Shown piece by piece: positions 32,042 to 42,984 of a stretch of 64,000 nt of DNA. Origin of the DNA: Zymoseptoria tritici IPO323. Taxonomy: Eukaryota; Ascomycota; Dothideomycetes; Mycosphaerellales; Mycosphaerellaceae. Below the pieces are notes generated by a model that saw only the letters and a list, made by a program, of their open reading frames with translations, was not told the origin of the DNA and did no database searches. Within the stretch, counting starts at the first letter, position 1. The number at the start of each line of letters is the position of its first letter. Made by a program: the position numbers and the translations under genes. The stretch is taken from assembly GCF_000219625.1 (NCBI RefSeq), contig NC_018215.1, forward strand, positions 310,001 to 374,000. The letters are read 5' to 3'.

Positions 32042-33368
32042 CCTATTTGGGCGACAAAAGCTGCCGCAAATAGGAAGCAGAAATCCGTCATCGAGTCCGA
32101 AGGAGGGCAGAGAAGTGGTACCGCAGATAGCACAGGGACTCGTATATGCGATGCGGACCGGCAGAATGTTGGGACCTGTGCCTGCAGGGCCGTGCCATCG
32201 CTATGGAAGAATCGCAGCGCGCAGAAGCGAGGATGCGTCTGCGTGGGAGTGGAGCAGAGAAGATGCAGTACATCACTGGGGAATCACAGATCACCTATCG
32301 TCCATTGTGATCCCACGCCTCTCTCCCACGTGACACTGCCGTGGTGGTACAGGGCGGAGCGCACAACCAATTCCCAATGGCCATCCGCCGGGCCCAGCTC
32401 CCCTTGCTTTGGCTCGTTTAGCATAGAAGCCTTCAGGAAGGCGGTCAAGCGAGTGGCGGCAACATGGCAGGCGCCAATCTGCTGCTCGTCGCCCGATATA
32501 GTCGTCGTTCATCTGTATCAAGGTAGATCTGAAGGGGCAGATGGTGATGGAGGGTTTATTGTCTGGTACGGGTCTTTGCATGGCCTATATAGATTTGATG
32601 CAGGTTTTCCAAGGGGTCCCGCCAACGTGGAGAGCCAAGGGCGAGCAATTCATGGGATCTCGACGCGGGCCCACAACTGAGCTGTGTCCATGTGGAGAAC
32701 CGCTGCAGAACCACCACGCGACCATTGCGAATCAGACCTCATCTTCCCTGCAGCGCACATGGCATGCCACGGCGGACACTGCGCACAGAAATCCAATACG
32801 AACGAACGGTTCCACGGCGGCGTGCTCTTCCCAGCATCTCGATTGCCTCGTGTCGTCTCTGCATCCACAGCGCTGCGCAATCCCGCCAGCATGGTAGCAT
32901 GATTACAAGCGAACGTCACACCACCGCACGCTCGAATGCGCTCGCCCTGGATCGATGCGACACTCTTCCTCTCCGTCTCCGCTGTCTGTCGCAACACGCG
33001 CCGCGGACCCCCTCTCTCCTACTGCTCTCGTGCGCCGGACGAGACGCTCGCTCGTCATTGAGAAACATCGTCTGGTAATACTGAAGATCGGGACGGGACA
33101 CGGTTAGCGAGACAGGCGTTCAGCACGGAGAGGTGTTCCACGAGTTATTTGCAGAGGGGCAAGAGGTTGCACAGCGTTCATCTGTGCCGCACCAGGCACG
33201 CGTGATCGCAAGGTCCATCCTGCGCACTCGTGGTTCTATTCCAGCGTGTCGGGTCGCCCATTTAGGCCAGCGTCGACCGCAACGCACGGCAGCAACGTGG
33301 GTCGAAAAGATTGTCGGGTTCTGTGCTCGCCGCGAGGGTCGTGCGTGCGTGGATCGCAGATACATTAA
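32042..33368. other. Long intergenic region upstream of the acuK-like gene
   Basis: About 1.3 kb without a supported gene. Overlapping plus and minus frames look random. The last several hundred bases probably form a long 5' leader and promoter, as is common for transcription-factor genes. Confidence 0.5.
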
Positions 33369-35542
33369 ATGGCTCCGGACGCCGAAGATGCATCGCCTTC
33401 TCCAGAGCCAGGCGCAGACCACGATTCAAGTATGATGGCAGACGAAAAGACCGAACATTCCTCAGAGGAGAAATCGCCCACGCAGACAGGTAGCAGCACC
33501 ACACAGTCTGCCAAAAGCAACGCCAAAGATCCCTCGCGGTCCAAGCGGAAGAAGGCTCGCCGCGCGTGCTTTGCCTGTCAACGAGCACACCTGACATGTG
33601 GTAAGTCGCTGCTGACGGCGATCCCCAATGGCTTGCGCGGGCTATGCTAACGCTCGCAGGTGACGAACGGCCTTGTCTGAGGTGTATTAAACGTGGCCTT
33701 CAGGATCAATGCCACGATGGCGTGCGCAAAAAGGCAAAATATCTCCATGACGCCCCGGCGGAGGCGCTGGTCCCGGGATTCTCCAACAACTTTGCAATGA
33801 GTCGAAACCAAAACATGCCGAGCGTCCCCGCCGCTCCAATGTCAAACGGTCTGCCCGTCTCGCAACCCGGCGCCTTCTACCCACAGAGCGCTGGGCCTAG
33901 CTACCCTCAATATGGATCGAGCTCCCAGCAGAACCCGATGGGTCCGCCCATGCTCGACGGGAGCGGAATGGTCTCGGACTTCGCCTCGAGCGCTCCAGTG
34001 GAACCGCCGTCCCAATTCCAGGCCACTCCTAACCAGCAAACGTCTCCTGCCCAGGACCTGACAAGTAACCTCGAGCACACACCTTCGATAAGTACCGTAG
34101 GAGGGACGTCCTTCGACACACCTTACTTCGATCCTAATGATCCCGCTTTGTTCAACTTCAACATCTCGGAGCTCAACTTTGGGAATCATTACGGCGCGCT
34201 CGAATTTGGCATGCTTGGTCACATGTCTTCTGGTGCGGTCAACACTCCAGAATTGGACGGCTTGAATTCCATGGGACAGCACAATCAGCGCAGCGTCTCG
34301 TACGACGGCAGTAACGCTTTCACCTCTGGTTACAACTACAATCAGGGGTTTCCGTCCTGGCAGAATGCTCCAAACTCTGGCTCACGGCACGGCAGTGCCG
34401 CCAATGCTTGGACATCGCAAAACAATGCATTGGACGCTTTTGCCATTGGCGAGCAGGGATCCATAACCGGCGCAAGCCCGCATTCTCAGAACCAAGATTA
34501 CGCCGCCATGTCATCGCCGGAGACGCAATACGTCCAACCCGAACAGACGCAGCAGTCCGACCTGCTCCGCCAGAGCTTGACTCAGGCTCAGCAAAACTCT
34601 CGTAAGCAGCCTCCGTTCCCCGGTGATCCCAGCACGGAGGTCACTCGCAAGCGTGGTCGCAACACATCAGAGGTGTACACTTCCGTCCAAGCACCGTACT
34701 CCTACACCCTTGGTTTCCATGCCCTTACAGCTTTCTTGCAGAAGCGTTTTCCTGCCAACAAGGTCCTTCGTATCGCCAAAGCGCTTGCTACGATTCGGCC
34801 TTCCTTCATTTCATGCAATCAACACTTGAACCACGACGATCTTATTTTCATGGAGAAATGCTTCCAGCGCACTTTGTTTGAGTACGAGGACTTGGTCGGG
34901 TATTACGGCACGCCGACAGTAATTTGCCGCCGGACTGGTGAAGTGGCAGCCGTCAGCAAGGAATTCTGTCTCGTCACTGGATGGAAGCGCGACGTTCTGC
35001 TTGGAAAGGAACCGAACTTGAATGTCAATACTGGAGATCTTTCAGGAACAGGGACGCAAACTGGAGCCAGTTCTAAGGGAACTGCGACTCCCAGGGTGCC
35101 TCGATTCGACATTGATCCAGGTCGCCCTCAGCCAGTCTTCCTGGCGGAGCTCATGGACGAGGACAGCGTTGTACAATTCTTCGACGATTTTGCGGAATTG
35201 GCCTTTCGAGCTTCGCGGACATCCGTTATTGGAGAGCCATGTTCACTGCTCAAATACCGGACGAAAGACCATCCGGGTTGGTCATCGAGCGACACCTCTG
35301 GAGAGAATGGAAAACGGCACAGAGCCTCCGAGGATGGCAGAATCGAACCCATCACCAATGGTGAGTCGGGAATGAATGCGCTTGGAGACAAGGATGGTAA
35401 AGTGGACTGTGTGATGTGCTGGCACGTAAAGCGGGATGTTTTTGACATTCCCATGCTGATCGTCATGAACGTGAGTGCTTTCTTCCATTTTGCTTCTCAA
35501 GGACCTGAATCTGACAGTGTGCAGTTCCTCCCAAAGATCTGA
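33369..35542 (+). CDS. acuK: Zn2Cys6 transcription activator of gluconeogenesis, acuK/ERT1 family, 686 aa
   Basis: Three exons (33369-33600, 33660-35470, 35525-35542) give 686 aa. The zinc cluster has spacing C-x2-C-x6-C-x5-C-x2-C-x8-C (CFACQRAHLTC, then GDERPCLRCIKRGLQDQC), split by intron 1, with the basic flank KRKKARRA and the following VRKKAKYLHDAP typical of the ERT1/acuK family. The middle is low-complexity, rich in Ser, Gln and Asn, as in activation regions. A PAS-like domain follows (EYEDLVGYYGTPTVICRRTG, VSKEFCLVTGW) at about residues 405-520, with a conserved tail ending MLIVMNFLPKI. It regulates gluconeogenic genes on non-sugar carbon sources in Aspergillus. The last intron (54 nt) has no stop and is a multiple of three. 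Confidence 0.85.
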
Positions 35543-36076
35543 ATGACCACGAATACGACAGCCTGGCTACGGATCTGCTTGATGACGAATCAATGAATGG
35601 GGTTCGGCGTCTCTACATGTATGGCTTTGCAACGAGGAGCGATATTTTGGCATCGCATGCTGGTCTTTGGTGCGACCGCTCGGTAATCTTTGCACACGAC
35701 AACACGGAGACACGGAGCGCACTCGAGGACGCGTGAGATCAAAGCCAATACACGGCGTGATCGCCCTGACCATTATGTCTAATGCTGTTACATACATGAC
35801 CACCAACGATGTGAACAAGTCAGTCAAGCGAGCGCTTTTCACACTTTTGTTATTCGCCGACGGGTCTGTCACACCGCAACACTATGAGTAGAACATCCGT
35901 ACACCTGTTCGTGATGAAAGGAATGGGGCATGAAGGTACGACAGTCGTGCAATAATGAAGTTAAATCCCGCCAGCTCCCCGACCTCGCCCATCTTATGAA
36001 TCATTACACATCTCCAATGCAACAATGCTAAGCGAGTGCAAATAATCATAATCGACCAACCTCACCGGCAAGCACA
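35543..36076. other. Intergenic
   Basis: No coding frame is supported. It contains the 3' end of the acuK-like gene and the promoter of FMN1. Confidence 0.6.
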
Positions 36077-37113
36077 ATGCGACCAGACGGACCTCGCGAA
36101 CTGATTGCTGGTCCTGACAGCGGGCCAGCACCGCCATTTCCACTGCGCCTGAACGGCAAGGTCATCAAAGGTTTCGGGCGTGGAAGCTCAGAGGTGCGTA
36201 TTATTGAACATCGACCCCTACTCTTCTTCTTCCTCCTCGCCCTACCGCATACCACCTCTCCCACTCACGCCACCACCATCGCGCAACATGCTGGCCGACC
36301 ATCGTCACGGCATATACGCAGGTCGCATGCATGCGCGGCGGTGGTGCAAGGGCTGATTGCTGCTATATTGGCTTCCGTCAGCGCGCTGTTTACCAGCACC
36401 ACTCCGCCGGCGCCGGCCTGACATGTAACCTGCGGATTCCAGTACCATGCTTCCCATTTCCCTGCTTGGGCGCCCTTCCTCCGCCAGGAAAGACGTCTCC
36501 ATCCCGTCATCAGCACCACGTCGCTGCCAAATACTCTCATCCCTTGTGTTCACTCCCCCGCTGACGTCGCAATGCCCAACAGCTCGGAATCCCGACCGCA
36601 AACATTCCCCTTTCTGGCCTCTCCGTCGGCGGTCACGAGGATGTCGAGTCGGGTGTCTACTTTGGCTGGGCGGGCCTCTCTCCCTCGAAAGCGATCAGTC
36701 AGCAACCTCCTGCCAGCGACTCCAAGTACAAGCTCATGGACGCCGATGTGCACAAGTCGCTTACCGGAGTGCTCTCGGAGAACAACAACGGGTCGAACAT
36801 AGAAGAGCAAGGCGCCGTATATCCCATGGTCATGTCCATCGGCTGGAACCCTTTCTACAAGAACACCGTGCGGAGCGTGGAGGTTCACATCATGCATCAG
36901 TTCGATACGGATTTCTACGAGAGTCATATGAATGTGTACATTCTGGGCTTCATCCGGCCGGAGCTCGACTACGTGAGCAAAGAGAGCTTGATTGATGATA
37001 TCAAGACGGACATAAATGTGGCGGGCAGGAGTCTGTCAAGACCGGCATATGCCAAGTTTATTGGTGATCCGTATCTGCTGGATTTCAAGGACAAAGATGA
37101 GATTGCTAGCTAG
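36077..37113 (+). CDS. FMN1: Riboflavin kinase Fmn1, 215 aa
   Basis: Two exons (36077-36193, 36583-37113) encode 215 aa. The join creates the kinase signature [23 protein letters not shown] in two halves: GFGRGSSE ends exon 1 and [10 protein letters not shown] begins exon 2. Next come [24 protein letters not shown] and [15 protein letters not shown], with the catalytic Glu in EVHI, and finally FIRPELDY. The enzyme phosphorylates riboflavin to FMN with ATP. The intron of 389 nt is long for this gene-dense region. Confidence 0.93.
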
Positions 37114-37261
37114 GTTGCGACAGCAGTGCGATGATGGAACAATGATATATGAATACAGGAGCTCATCCCTCAAGGCGTATCTCATGCACCGCCCTCTCGC
37201 TTGGCGTACCTACATCGGACTGTTAGCATGCACTACGAGGCTTGCGGACCGGCGACAGGAC

Positions 37262-37564
37262 TCACTCATCCTCCATGCGCTCTTCGTACAGCTTGTCGTT
37301 TTCCGCTTGCTCATCGCTGACGTCCTCAATCCGGCGACTGCTGTCATTGTCGCCCAAGGCCTGTCCTCTCGAATCGTATTGGCGGGTCTCGTGGACTGCG
37401 GGCTGTCCGAGGGTTTGATTTGACGTCTTCACGGTCTTGTTGCCATCTGCGTCGACGAAGGTCTGCTTGGTGGACGCCTGTCCTGTTGCTTGGCCGCTTG
37501 AGCTGTTGCTTGAGCTCGAGAAGCTGAAGCTGCTGCTCGAGACGATGTTCGATCGGCTTGTCAT
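37262..37564 (-). CDS. Small serine-rich conserved hypothetical protein, 100 aa
   Basis: A complete 100-codon frame from an ATG at 37564. The N-terminus is a dense serine run (SSSSFSFSSSSNSSSG); the middle is TKQTFVDADGNKTVKTSNQ and the C-terminus is acidic (DKLYEERMEDE). There is no signal peptide or membrane helix. Similar short Ser-rich intrinsically disordered proteins occur in Dothideomycete genomes, but I know no function. It is convergent with FMN1, 148 bp away. Confidence 0.55.
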   Translation of the reverse strand: MTSRSNIVSSSSFSFSSSSNSSSGQATGQASTKQTFVDADGNKTVKTSNQTLGQPAVHETRQYDSRGQALGDNDSSRRIEDVSDEQAENDKLYEERMEDE

Positions 37565-38061
37565 CCTCGCGGTAGGCCGTGGAAGCTCTTGTTCGTTGTT
37601 ATGAAATGATAAGGAGAGACAGAAGAATTGAGCTGAACGCGATGCATTGGCGATATTGGCCCGACGAGCGCCTAGCTATATATCATGCACCTCATCCTCC
37701 AGATTGTTGGCATATGACGACAGAGTGCTTTGTGGCGAAACAAGTTGACCTGTACTACTACCGTGAGAATGCGAGACTTTATGCTTGATTCTACCTGGAA
37801 TCTTGTGGATACTTCACAATTTATACGGCGAAAGCAAGGTGAATGGTCGCTCGTTGTGCCGTTCAAATGAAAGTCCTGGCTAGCTATTCACGTTTCGAAG
37901 CTCGATTGAGCTTTCACCCATGAGCATGCTGTAGAACTGAACCGTCACATGAAAGGCCCATACCTTTTACACAATCGAGCTACCATGACATAGACTTCAC
38001 ATTTTACTCATTCTTCCCTCCGTCCAAGTCTTCTCAGGCTCCATCTATCTAGAGCATCAAT
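37565..38061. other. Intergenic, divergent promoters
   Basis: Lies between divergent genes, so it carries both promoters. No coding frame is supported. Confidence 0.5.
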
Positions 38062-39319
38062 ATGGAGAAGTCGATGTGGGCAGATGTTCCGGCAGACGAA
38101 TCGAAGCCAAAAAAGGCACGCGATGTTCGAACAATGTTACAGCAAACCATGCTAACGATGCGCTCAGACCGCACCTCTTCCGCCTGCCGACTCCACCCTC
38201 TCCGCCGCAGCAACCACATTCGCGCCACATGCTGCTGACCCGCCGCCGCCCAGTGTCGCTACCCTCGACACCTTTGCGCAAACAGCCCCACCACAGGAAG
38301 ACTTGTTCGACGATGTAGTGCCAGAGGAGTCCATGCGCATCCGGTCTGACGACGACCTGTTCAGCGATGACTTCACTCCCGCGCCAGAACCTACAGTAGT
38401 GAGGTCGGCGCCTCAAACCGCACCAGAGGTAGCACCGCAGCCCGCGAGGACGACTGGGGAAGCACCTCCGACAAGAGCAAGAGGTCGTGGACGAGGGAGA
38501 GGGCGAGGAGCATATGATGAACGCAATCAGAATCGCGGGAACAACCATGCCCAACCGCGAGCTGCCCACAGCGCTCCTCATAACGGCAGTCCCAAGCCCG
38601 CAGAAGCTACAAGTCAGGTCCCGGCGCAAACCTCGACACAGACACAGAAGAGCGCACCACCTCCCGAGAACGCACCTACAGCATCACGAAAAGATGGACC
38701 AACATCTGTCCGGGGAGACCGCCACGCAACTGGAGGCGTGCGCAAGCCCAAGTTGAGCGAGGACGAATTAGCAGCGAAGATGGCCAAGATCTCGCTCAAG
38801 AACGCAGATCTCACCGCGGCCCACGCCCGAGCTGAGGCCGACGCAGCATCATTTGAGCATCGAGAGCAGCAAGCGAAACACGTGGCCGAGCAACGCAAGA
38901 AGGAGGAGCGGAGAGATCGACAACAGATGATGGGCGAGCGGGAGAAGAACCGGGCGAGGAAGCTGAGGGCTCTTGGGAATCGAGAGTGGGACTCTGAGAA
39001 GCAAGAAGACGACTTTCGAGGAGGCGGCCGTCACGACAAGAAGGGTGGGTTTGCTGGCGACAAGGGAGACTACTCTGATGGGAGGGAGTACCTGCTGCGC
39101 GAACCTCGAGGTGGTGGGAGGGGCCAAGCAGGGATTCGAGCAGCGAATCAAGGTGGTGCTGAAGGACGATTAGAAGTCCCCAAGGCGGACGATTTTCCAT
39201 CGCTTCCACCCGCTGCAAAGTCAGAGGCTATGCCGGCGAAGACGGCAGAAGCAGAGGTCTTCTCCGATTCTGCGAAGCCGTCGGGCAAGTCATGGGCGGA
39301 TCAAGTCGAGGCATCGTGA
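38062..39319 (+). CDS. RGG-containing conserved hypothetical protein, probably RNA-binding, 401 aa
   Basis: Two exons (38062-38115, 38168-39319) give 401 aa. Exon 1 codes MEKSMWADVPADESKPKK. The only intron that keeps the frame starts with GC rather than GT (GCACGCG ... GCTAACGATGCGCTCAG, 52 nt), a GC-AG intron after AAAAAG. The protein is disordered at the N-terminus (Pro/Ala/Thr), has an RGRGRGRGRG tract, a charged coiled region of about 90 residues (KLSEDELAAKMAKISLKNAD onward, rich in Glu, Arg, Lys), a Gly/Arg-rich patch, and a C-terminal VPKADDFPSLP motif followed by KSWADQVE, reminiscent of eIF4G- or translation-associated short motifs. The function is inferred from composition only. 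Confidence 0.7.
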
Positions 39320-39595
39320 TCTGCCGTCCTATTCATATCCACCAAAACTCGTGTATCTGTATCACTACATCCTCTTGAACCCATCTATTGCTCTCGTTCA
39401 GGGGAGAACAAGTCATTCACTTCCGCCCTTCACGGTACCACTTCGGCACTATTCATGGGAGCTCTTGCTTGATCGACGTCCCAATTCCATCCTTTACACA
39501 CCACTCTCCATCCACCTTATGTTACACCGCTGATTGCAGGACAATTCGAAGAGCATCAAATCTCACACAAGCGCTTCTCAACAGCTTCAGCCATC

Positions 39596-40687
39596 ATGTC
39601 TCTCGATTTCGGTCTGAAAGACGTCCATGTTCTCATCACTGGCGCTGCTGGTGGCATTGGTTTGGAGACAGTCCGAAAGTTCTCACAACTAGGAGCTCGA
39701 GTGACTGCCCACTGTGAGTGCGGTCCAAAAGCTCATGCTATTCAGATTGCATGTATTGACTAGGCATTCTCTACGACAGATAACTCCCGCATCGGCGAGC
39801 TTGAGAACATCGAGGGCGTTGTTCCCTTACAAGCAGACGTTCGAAACGAAGATCAAGTAAACAAATTGTTCACAGAAGCCGCTCAAAAGAACGACGGGCC
39901 TGTCAGTGTGCTCGTCGTCAATCATGGCGTGTGGCCTGCCAATAATGCGTGAGAACGCCGCTCAAGTGTTCGATATAGTGGCATCCAAGCTCACCAGACG
40001 TCAGACATATCGCAGATATGGACCTCGATCAATGGGTACCTAGGACTCTCGGTACGGCGAACAGTATGTCAACGAGCTAAGAGATCTTGCAGCGCAATAC
40101 ACTCGACGTCGATCTCACCGGTCCGTTCCTCCTCTGCAAAGCTTTCCTCCGCGACCTTCGCACAGCCTCCGATCAAGAAAAGGAGTCCGCAAACATCATC
40201 TTCATCGGCAGTACAGCAGGCAAATTCGGCGAAGCCAATCATGGAGACTATGCTGCTGCAAAGTCCGCTCTGGTGCGTATCAATTGAGCACGTCAAAAAA
40301 GCCATCGGCTGACTGGCCTCCAACAGATGTACGGCCTGACGCCCACCCTGAAGAATGAAATCGTCTCAATTGCTCCTCGGGGTCGTGTCAATAGTGTCAA
40401 CCCCGGATGGGTGGCTACACCGCTGGCTGCGGAGACTCTGAAGGATACGAAATTTGTGGAGAGAGCATTGGCGACGACTCCCTTGCAAAAAGTCGGGACG
40501 CCGCAGGATGTTGCGAATCAGGTTTGTGTGTTGGCTTCGCCTGTGCTGAGTGGACATGTCAACGGTGTCAATCTTCAAGTCGGTAAGTCTGGTCTATGCT
40601 TGATTATCCACAGTAACATCGTGCTGATATTGCTTGCTTGCAGATGGTGGCATGGAGGGCAGACTTCTCTTCCCTCCAACGCAGTGA
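39596..40687 (+). CDS. Short-chain dehydrogenase/reductase (SDR), 265 aa
   Basis: Six exons (39596-39713, 39780-39948, 40005-40035, 40093-40272, 40327-40582, 40644-40687) give 265 aa. The Rossmann NAD(P)-binding motif TGAAGGIG is at residues 16-23, followed by ADVRNEDQV, the NAG-region variant VVNHG, the catalytic Ser in FIGSTAG, the YxxxK pair in YAAAKSAL, and the post-catalytic NSVNPGWVATP. The length is typical for classical SDRs. No membrane or targeting segment. The substrate is unknown. Confidence 0.9.
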
Positions 40688-40795
40688 GTCGAAATAACTA
40701 CACTTCTATACGTCTAATCATGCCGTTTCATGTCAATGCGTGCTCAATCATCGCCGGTTCCAGTAATCTGACACCGAACCTCCCACAACCTCTTG

Positions 40796-41483
40796 CTACT
40801 TATGTCCACTCGACCCAGCAGTCATGCTGAGAAAGACGCCCCAAAAGAGTCCAGCCACCGATCCAAATAGCATACGATGCTCCAGCGGAATGACAGCGAA
40901 GCTCAGTATGCTCACTGCCGGCCAGAGTTTCAAACCCGCACTTTGCATCGGCAAATACTGCTCCTGGACGTTTCGTATAGCCGTGTCCAGCGATTCTCCT
41001 CGCAGAAGGGCGATTCCAGCGATGAACATGACAGTCTGGTTGAATGTCAGCAACTTCTCTCGATCGCTTGAGTCGTGACATTGCTTACATTGACGGCAGC
41101 TCCTATCGTCTGATCGAGCGAGAACTTGATGGCGGTATTCTTGATGCTCAACTGCTTGGAGACAGGCTTGGCGGAGGATTTCTCATCAGACTTCTTGGAC
41201 AGATCTGATCGCTGGTCGGACGGGTACGCAGGGAATTTAGATTCCAGAAAACGTTGCCAGAGATAGTTGGGAGGGCAGGCGATGACGGAGAAGGTCACGA
41301 ACTGCAGCAGTCGGACGATGTCCAGAGTGAACGGTGTCTATACAGATGTTTAGTCGGTGGGAAGGCGTTGGTGAGTGCGAGGGTAGAACTGACGTTTGAT
41401 TGCCAGCTGGATATCAACTGCGCGACAACATTTGATACTGCGCTCAGGAGTGCCGACTGGATGGTGGTCCTGAATAGGGACAT
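40796..41483 (-). CDS. Mpv17/PMP22-family membrane protein, 192 aa
   Basis: Three exons (41394-41483, 41089-41337, 40796-41035) with 56- and 53-nt introns give 192 aa. The start MSLFRTTIQSALLSAVSNVVAQ, the central TPFTLDIVRLLQFVTFSVIACPP, the charged loop (KKSDEKSSAKPVSK) and the C-terminal part with LKLWPAVSILSFAVIPLEHR and GLFWGVFLSM match the four-helix Mpv17/PMP22 family of mitochondrial or peroxisomal inner-membrane proteins. It is convergent with the SDR gene, 108 bp apart. Transport or channel activity is known for relatives, but its location here is not certain. Confidence 0.82.
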
Positions 41484-41848
41484 GATGTTGGCGACTGGGG
41501 TGGTTGAACAAGTCGCAAGACTATGGCGATCGACGGTCGAAAAAGGTGAGGTTGGTACAAGAAAGAGTACGTAGCTGTCGATGCCGATTAATTTGACTTC
41601 AATGTCTCAAGGATGCTTCGATCGAAGTGCGGTGAGGGAGGTGTGCACATTTCCGCCACGTGGGAGGAAATGACGACACGTACGTTTCGAGCCCATCAAT
41701 TGAGGCTTCAAATATTGGCGGGATACTCCCTGCATTGAGCCTTGCGGAGATTCAGCGCGACTGCAACAATCGGCTATGCGCGCGGCTTGTAACAACCGGC
41801 TATGCGTTCTCAAATGGGTGGGTACATGGTATGGCAGCGTTCTTCACC

Positions 41849-42267
41849 CTATGTCTCGCCAGCTCTAGGCCCCCTGAGGTAGTCGTCATTCAGCCGATTC
41901 TCCACAATTCGCGCCGCTGACTTGTTCTGCTCTGGAGGAGGTACAATCAGAGCAGATGCTCCCACGATGGAGAGTATTCCCAGCCCAAGGCAAGCCCGGG
42001 TACAACTCCACCCGCTGGCACCTCCCACGAGAAGTAGGCGAAAGTAAGGAGCACCATCGTGGCCAGGAACCCCAATGCCACCCAACGCTCTATCCATACT
42101 TTCGTCAGCGGGACAGCTTTCACAAGAATGAATGATCCATCTCCACGAAGCACAGTATCGTCCGGCGACTTGGTCGTCTGATCCTCCAGCCACTTGATGT
42201 CAGCGGGCGACTTGACCTCTTTGTACACCGCCCAGCCTTCTTTCAGGACGAGTGGCGTCCACAACCT
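41849..42267 (-). CDS. Unknown membrane protein, 5' end unresolved, apparent frameshift
   Basis: A minus-strand exon (LWTPLVLKEGWAVYKEVKSP ... KVWIERWVALGFLATMVLLTFAYFSWEVPAGG) holds one clear membrane helix preceded by a good acceptor at about 42268. In this frame it ends soon after WEYSPSWEHLL, but the next frame continues with a second helix (LGLGILSIVGASALIVPPP) and a charged tail ending at 41849. Either one base is missing near 41990 or the second helix is not translated. I could not find the first exon with confidence. The family is not recognised. Confidence 0.4.
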
Positions 42268-42984
42268 GTGGGTATCGTACGTTCAAAGTGCGTCTCCTGT
42301 GCCGAGTGTCCACTTATTTGCGGTCTCGCGGGCCTCCGGATCTCAGATTTCGGGTGACGATGAGAAGATCGGTCAAGCATATCGCACTTCAGCGGGTAGA
42401 GCGTCGCGGGCTAGGAGCTGTTTGCTCCATGAAAAGAGTCCAGGAGAAGCGGATCGTTGCTCAGCTTTGGAGGAGGAGACGAGGGTCGGCGGATCATGGT
42501 GGTTTGTCGAATGTCGACTGTCGTCAGATGGGTCGTGCTATTTCATCTCCTCCTAGTCGAAGCTGTGAGGTTCATTAGTGCTCACTACCAGCAGCCGAGT
42601 ATGATTGGCAGGTTGGCGGCACGGCACCAAGAACTTCCATGTGCTCACTGCAGCCAAGATCTGATGGCGCAGCCTTCGCAGCAGTCTTCAAACTTCCTGG
42701 TATTGTCAGCCGTTGCTTGTAGAACTTGGCATTGCAATCCCACAGAAGTGGTCTGGATGCATGAGGTGGACTCGAGCTCAAGCTCGAGCGGAGGCATTGA
42801 TCTTTGCGCGTCGTCGATACCTGCTCTTGAAGGTGAGATCGACCAACGTCGTAGCATCGGCATAGAAGCCGAGTGCAAACGGATGAATTGATACAAGCTC
42901 TCTGGCAAGAGCATCTCCCATATCTTCCAAACGAAGGCCTCCGTCGTGTAGAGTACAAATCAACGCCGTGTGTATGCTTGTTCA
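42268..42984. other. No resolved gene; short minus-strand frames
   Basis: May contain the missing first exon of the neighbouring membrane protein. The minus frames at 42575-42991 and 42778-42963 are open and protein-like in places but lack signals I can use. Confidence 0.35.
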
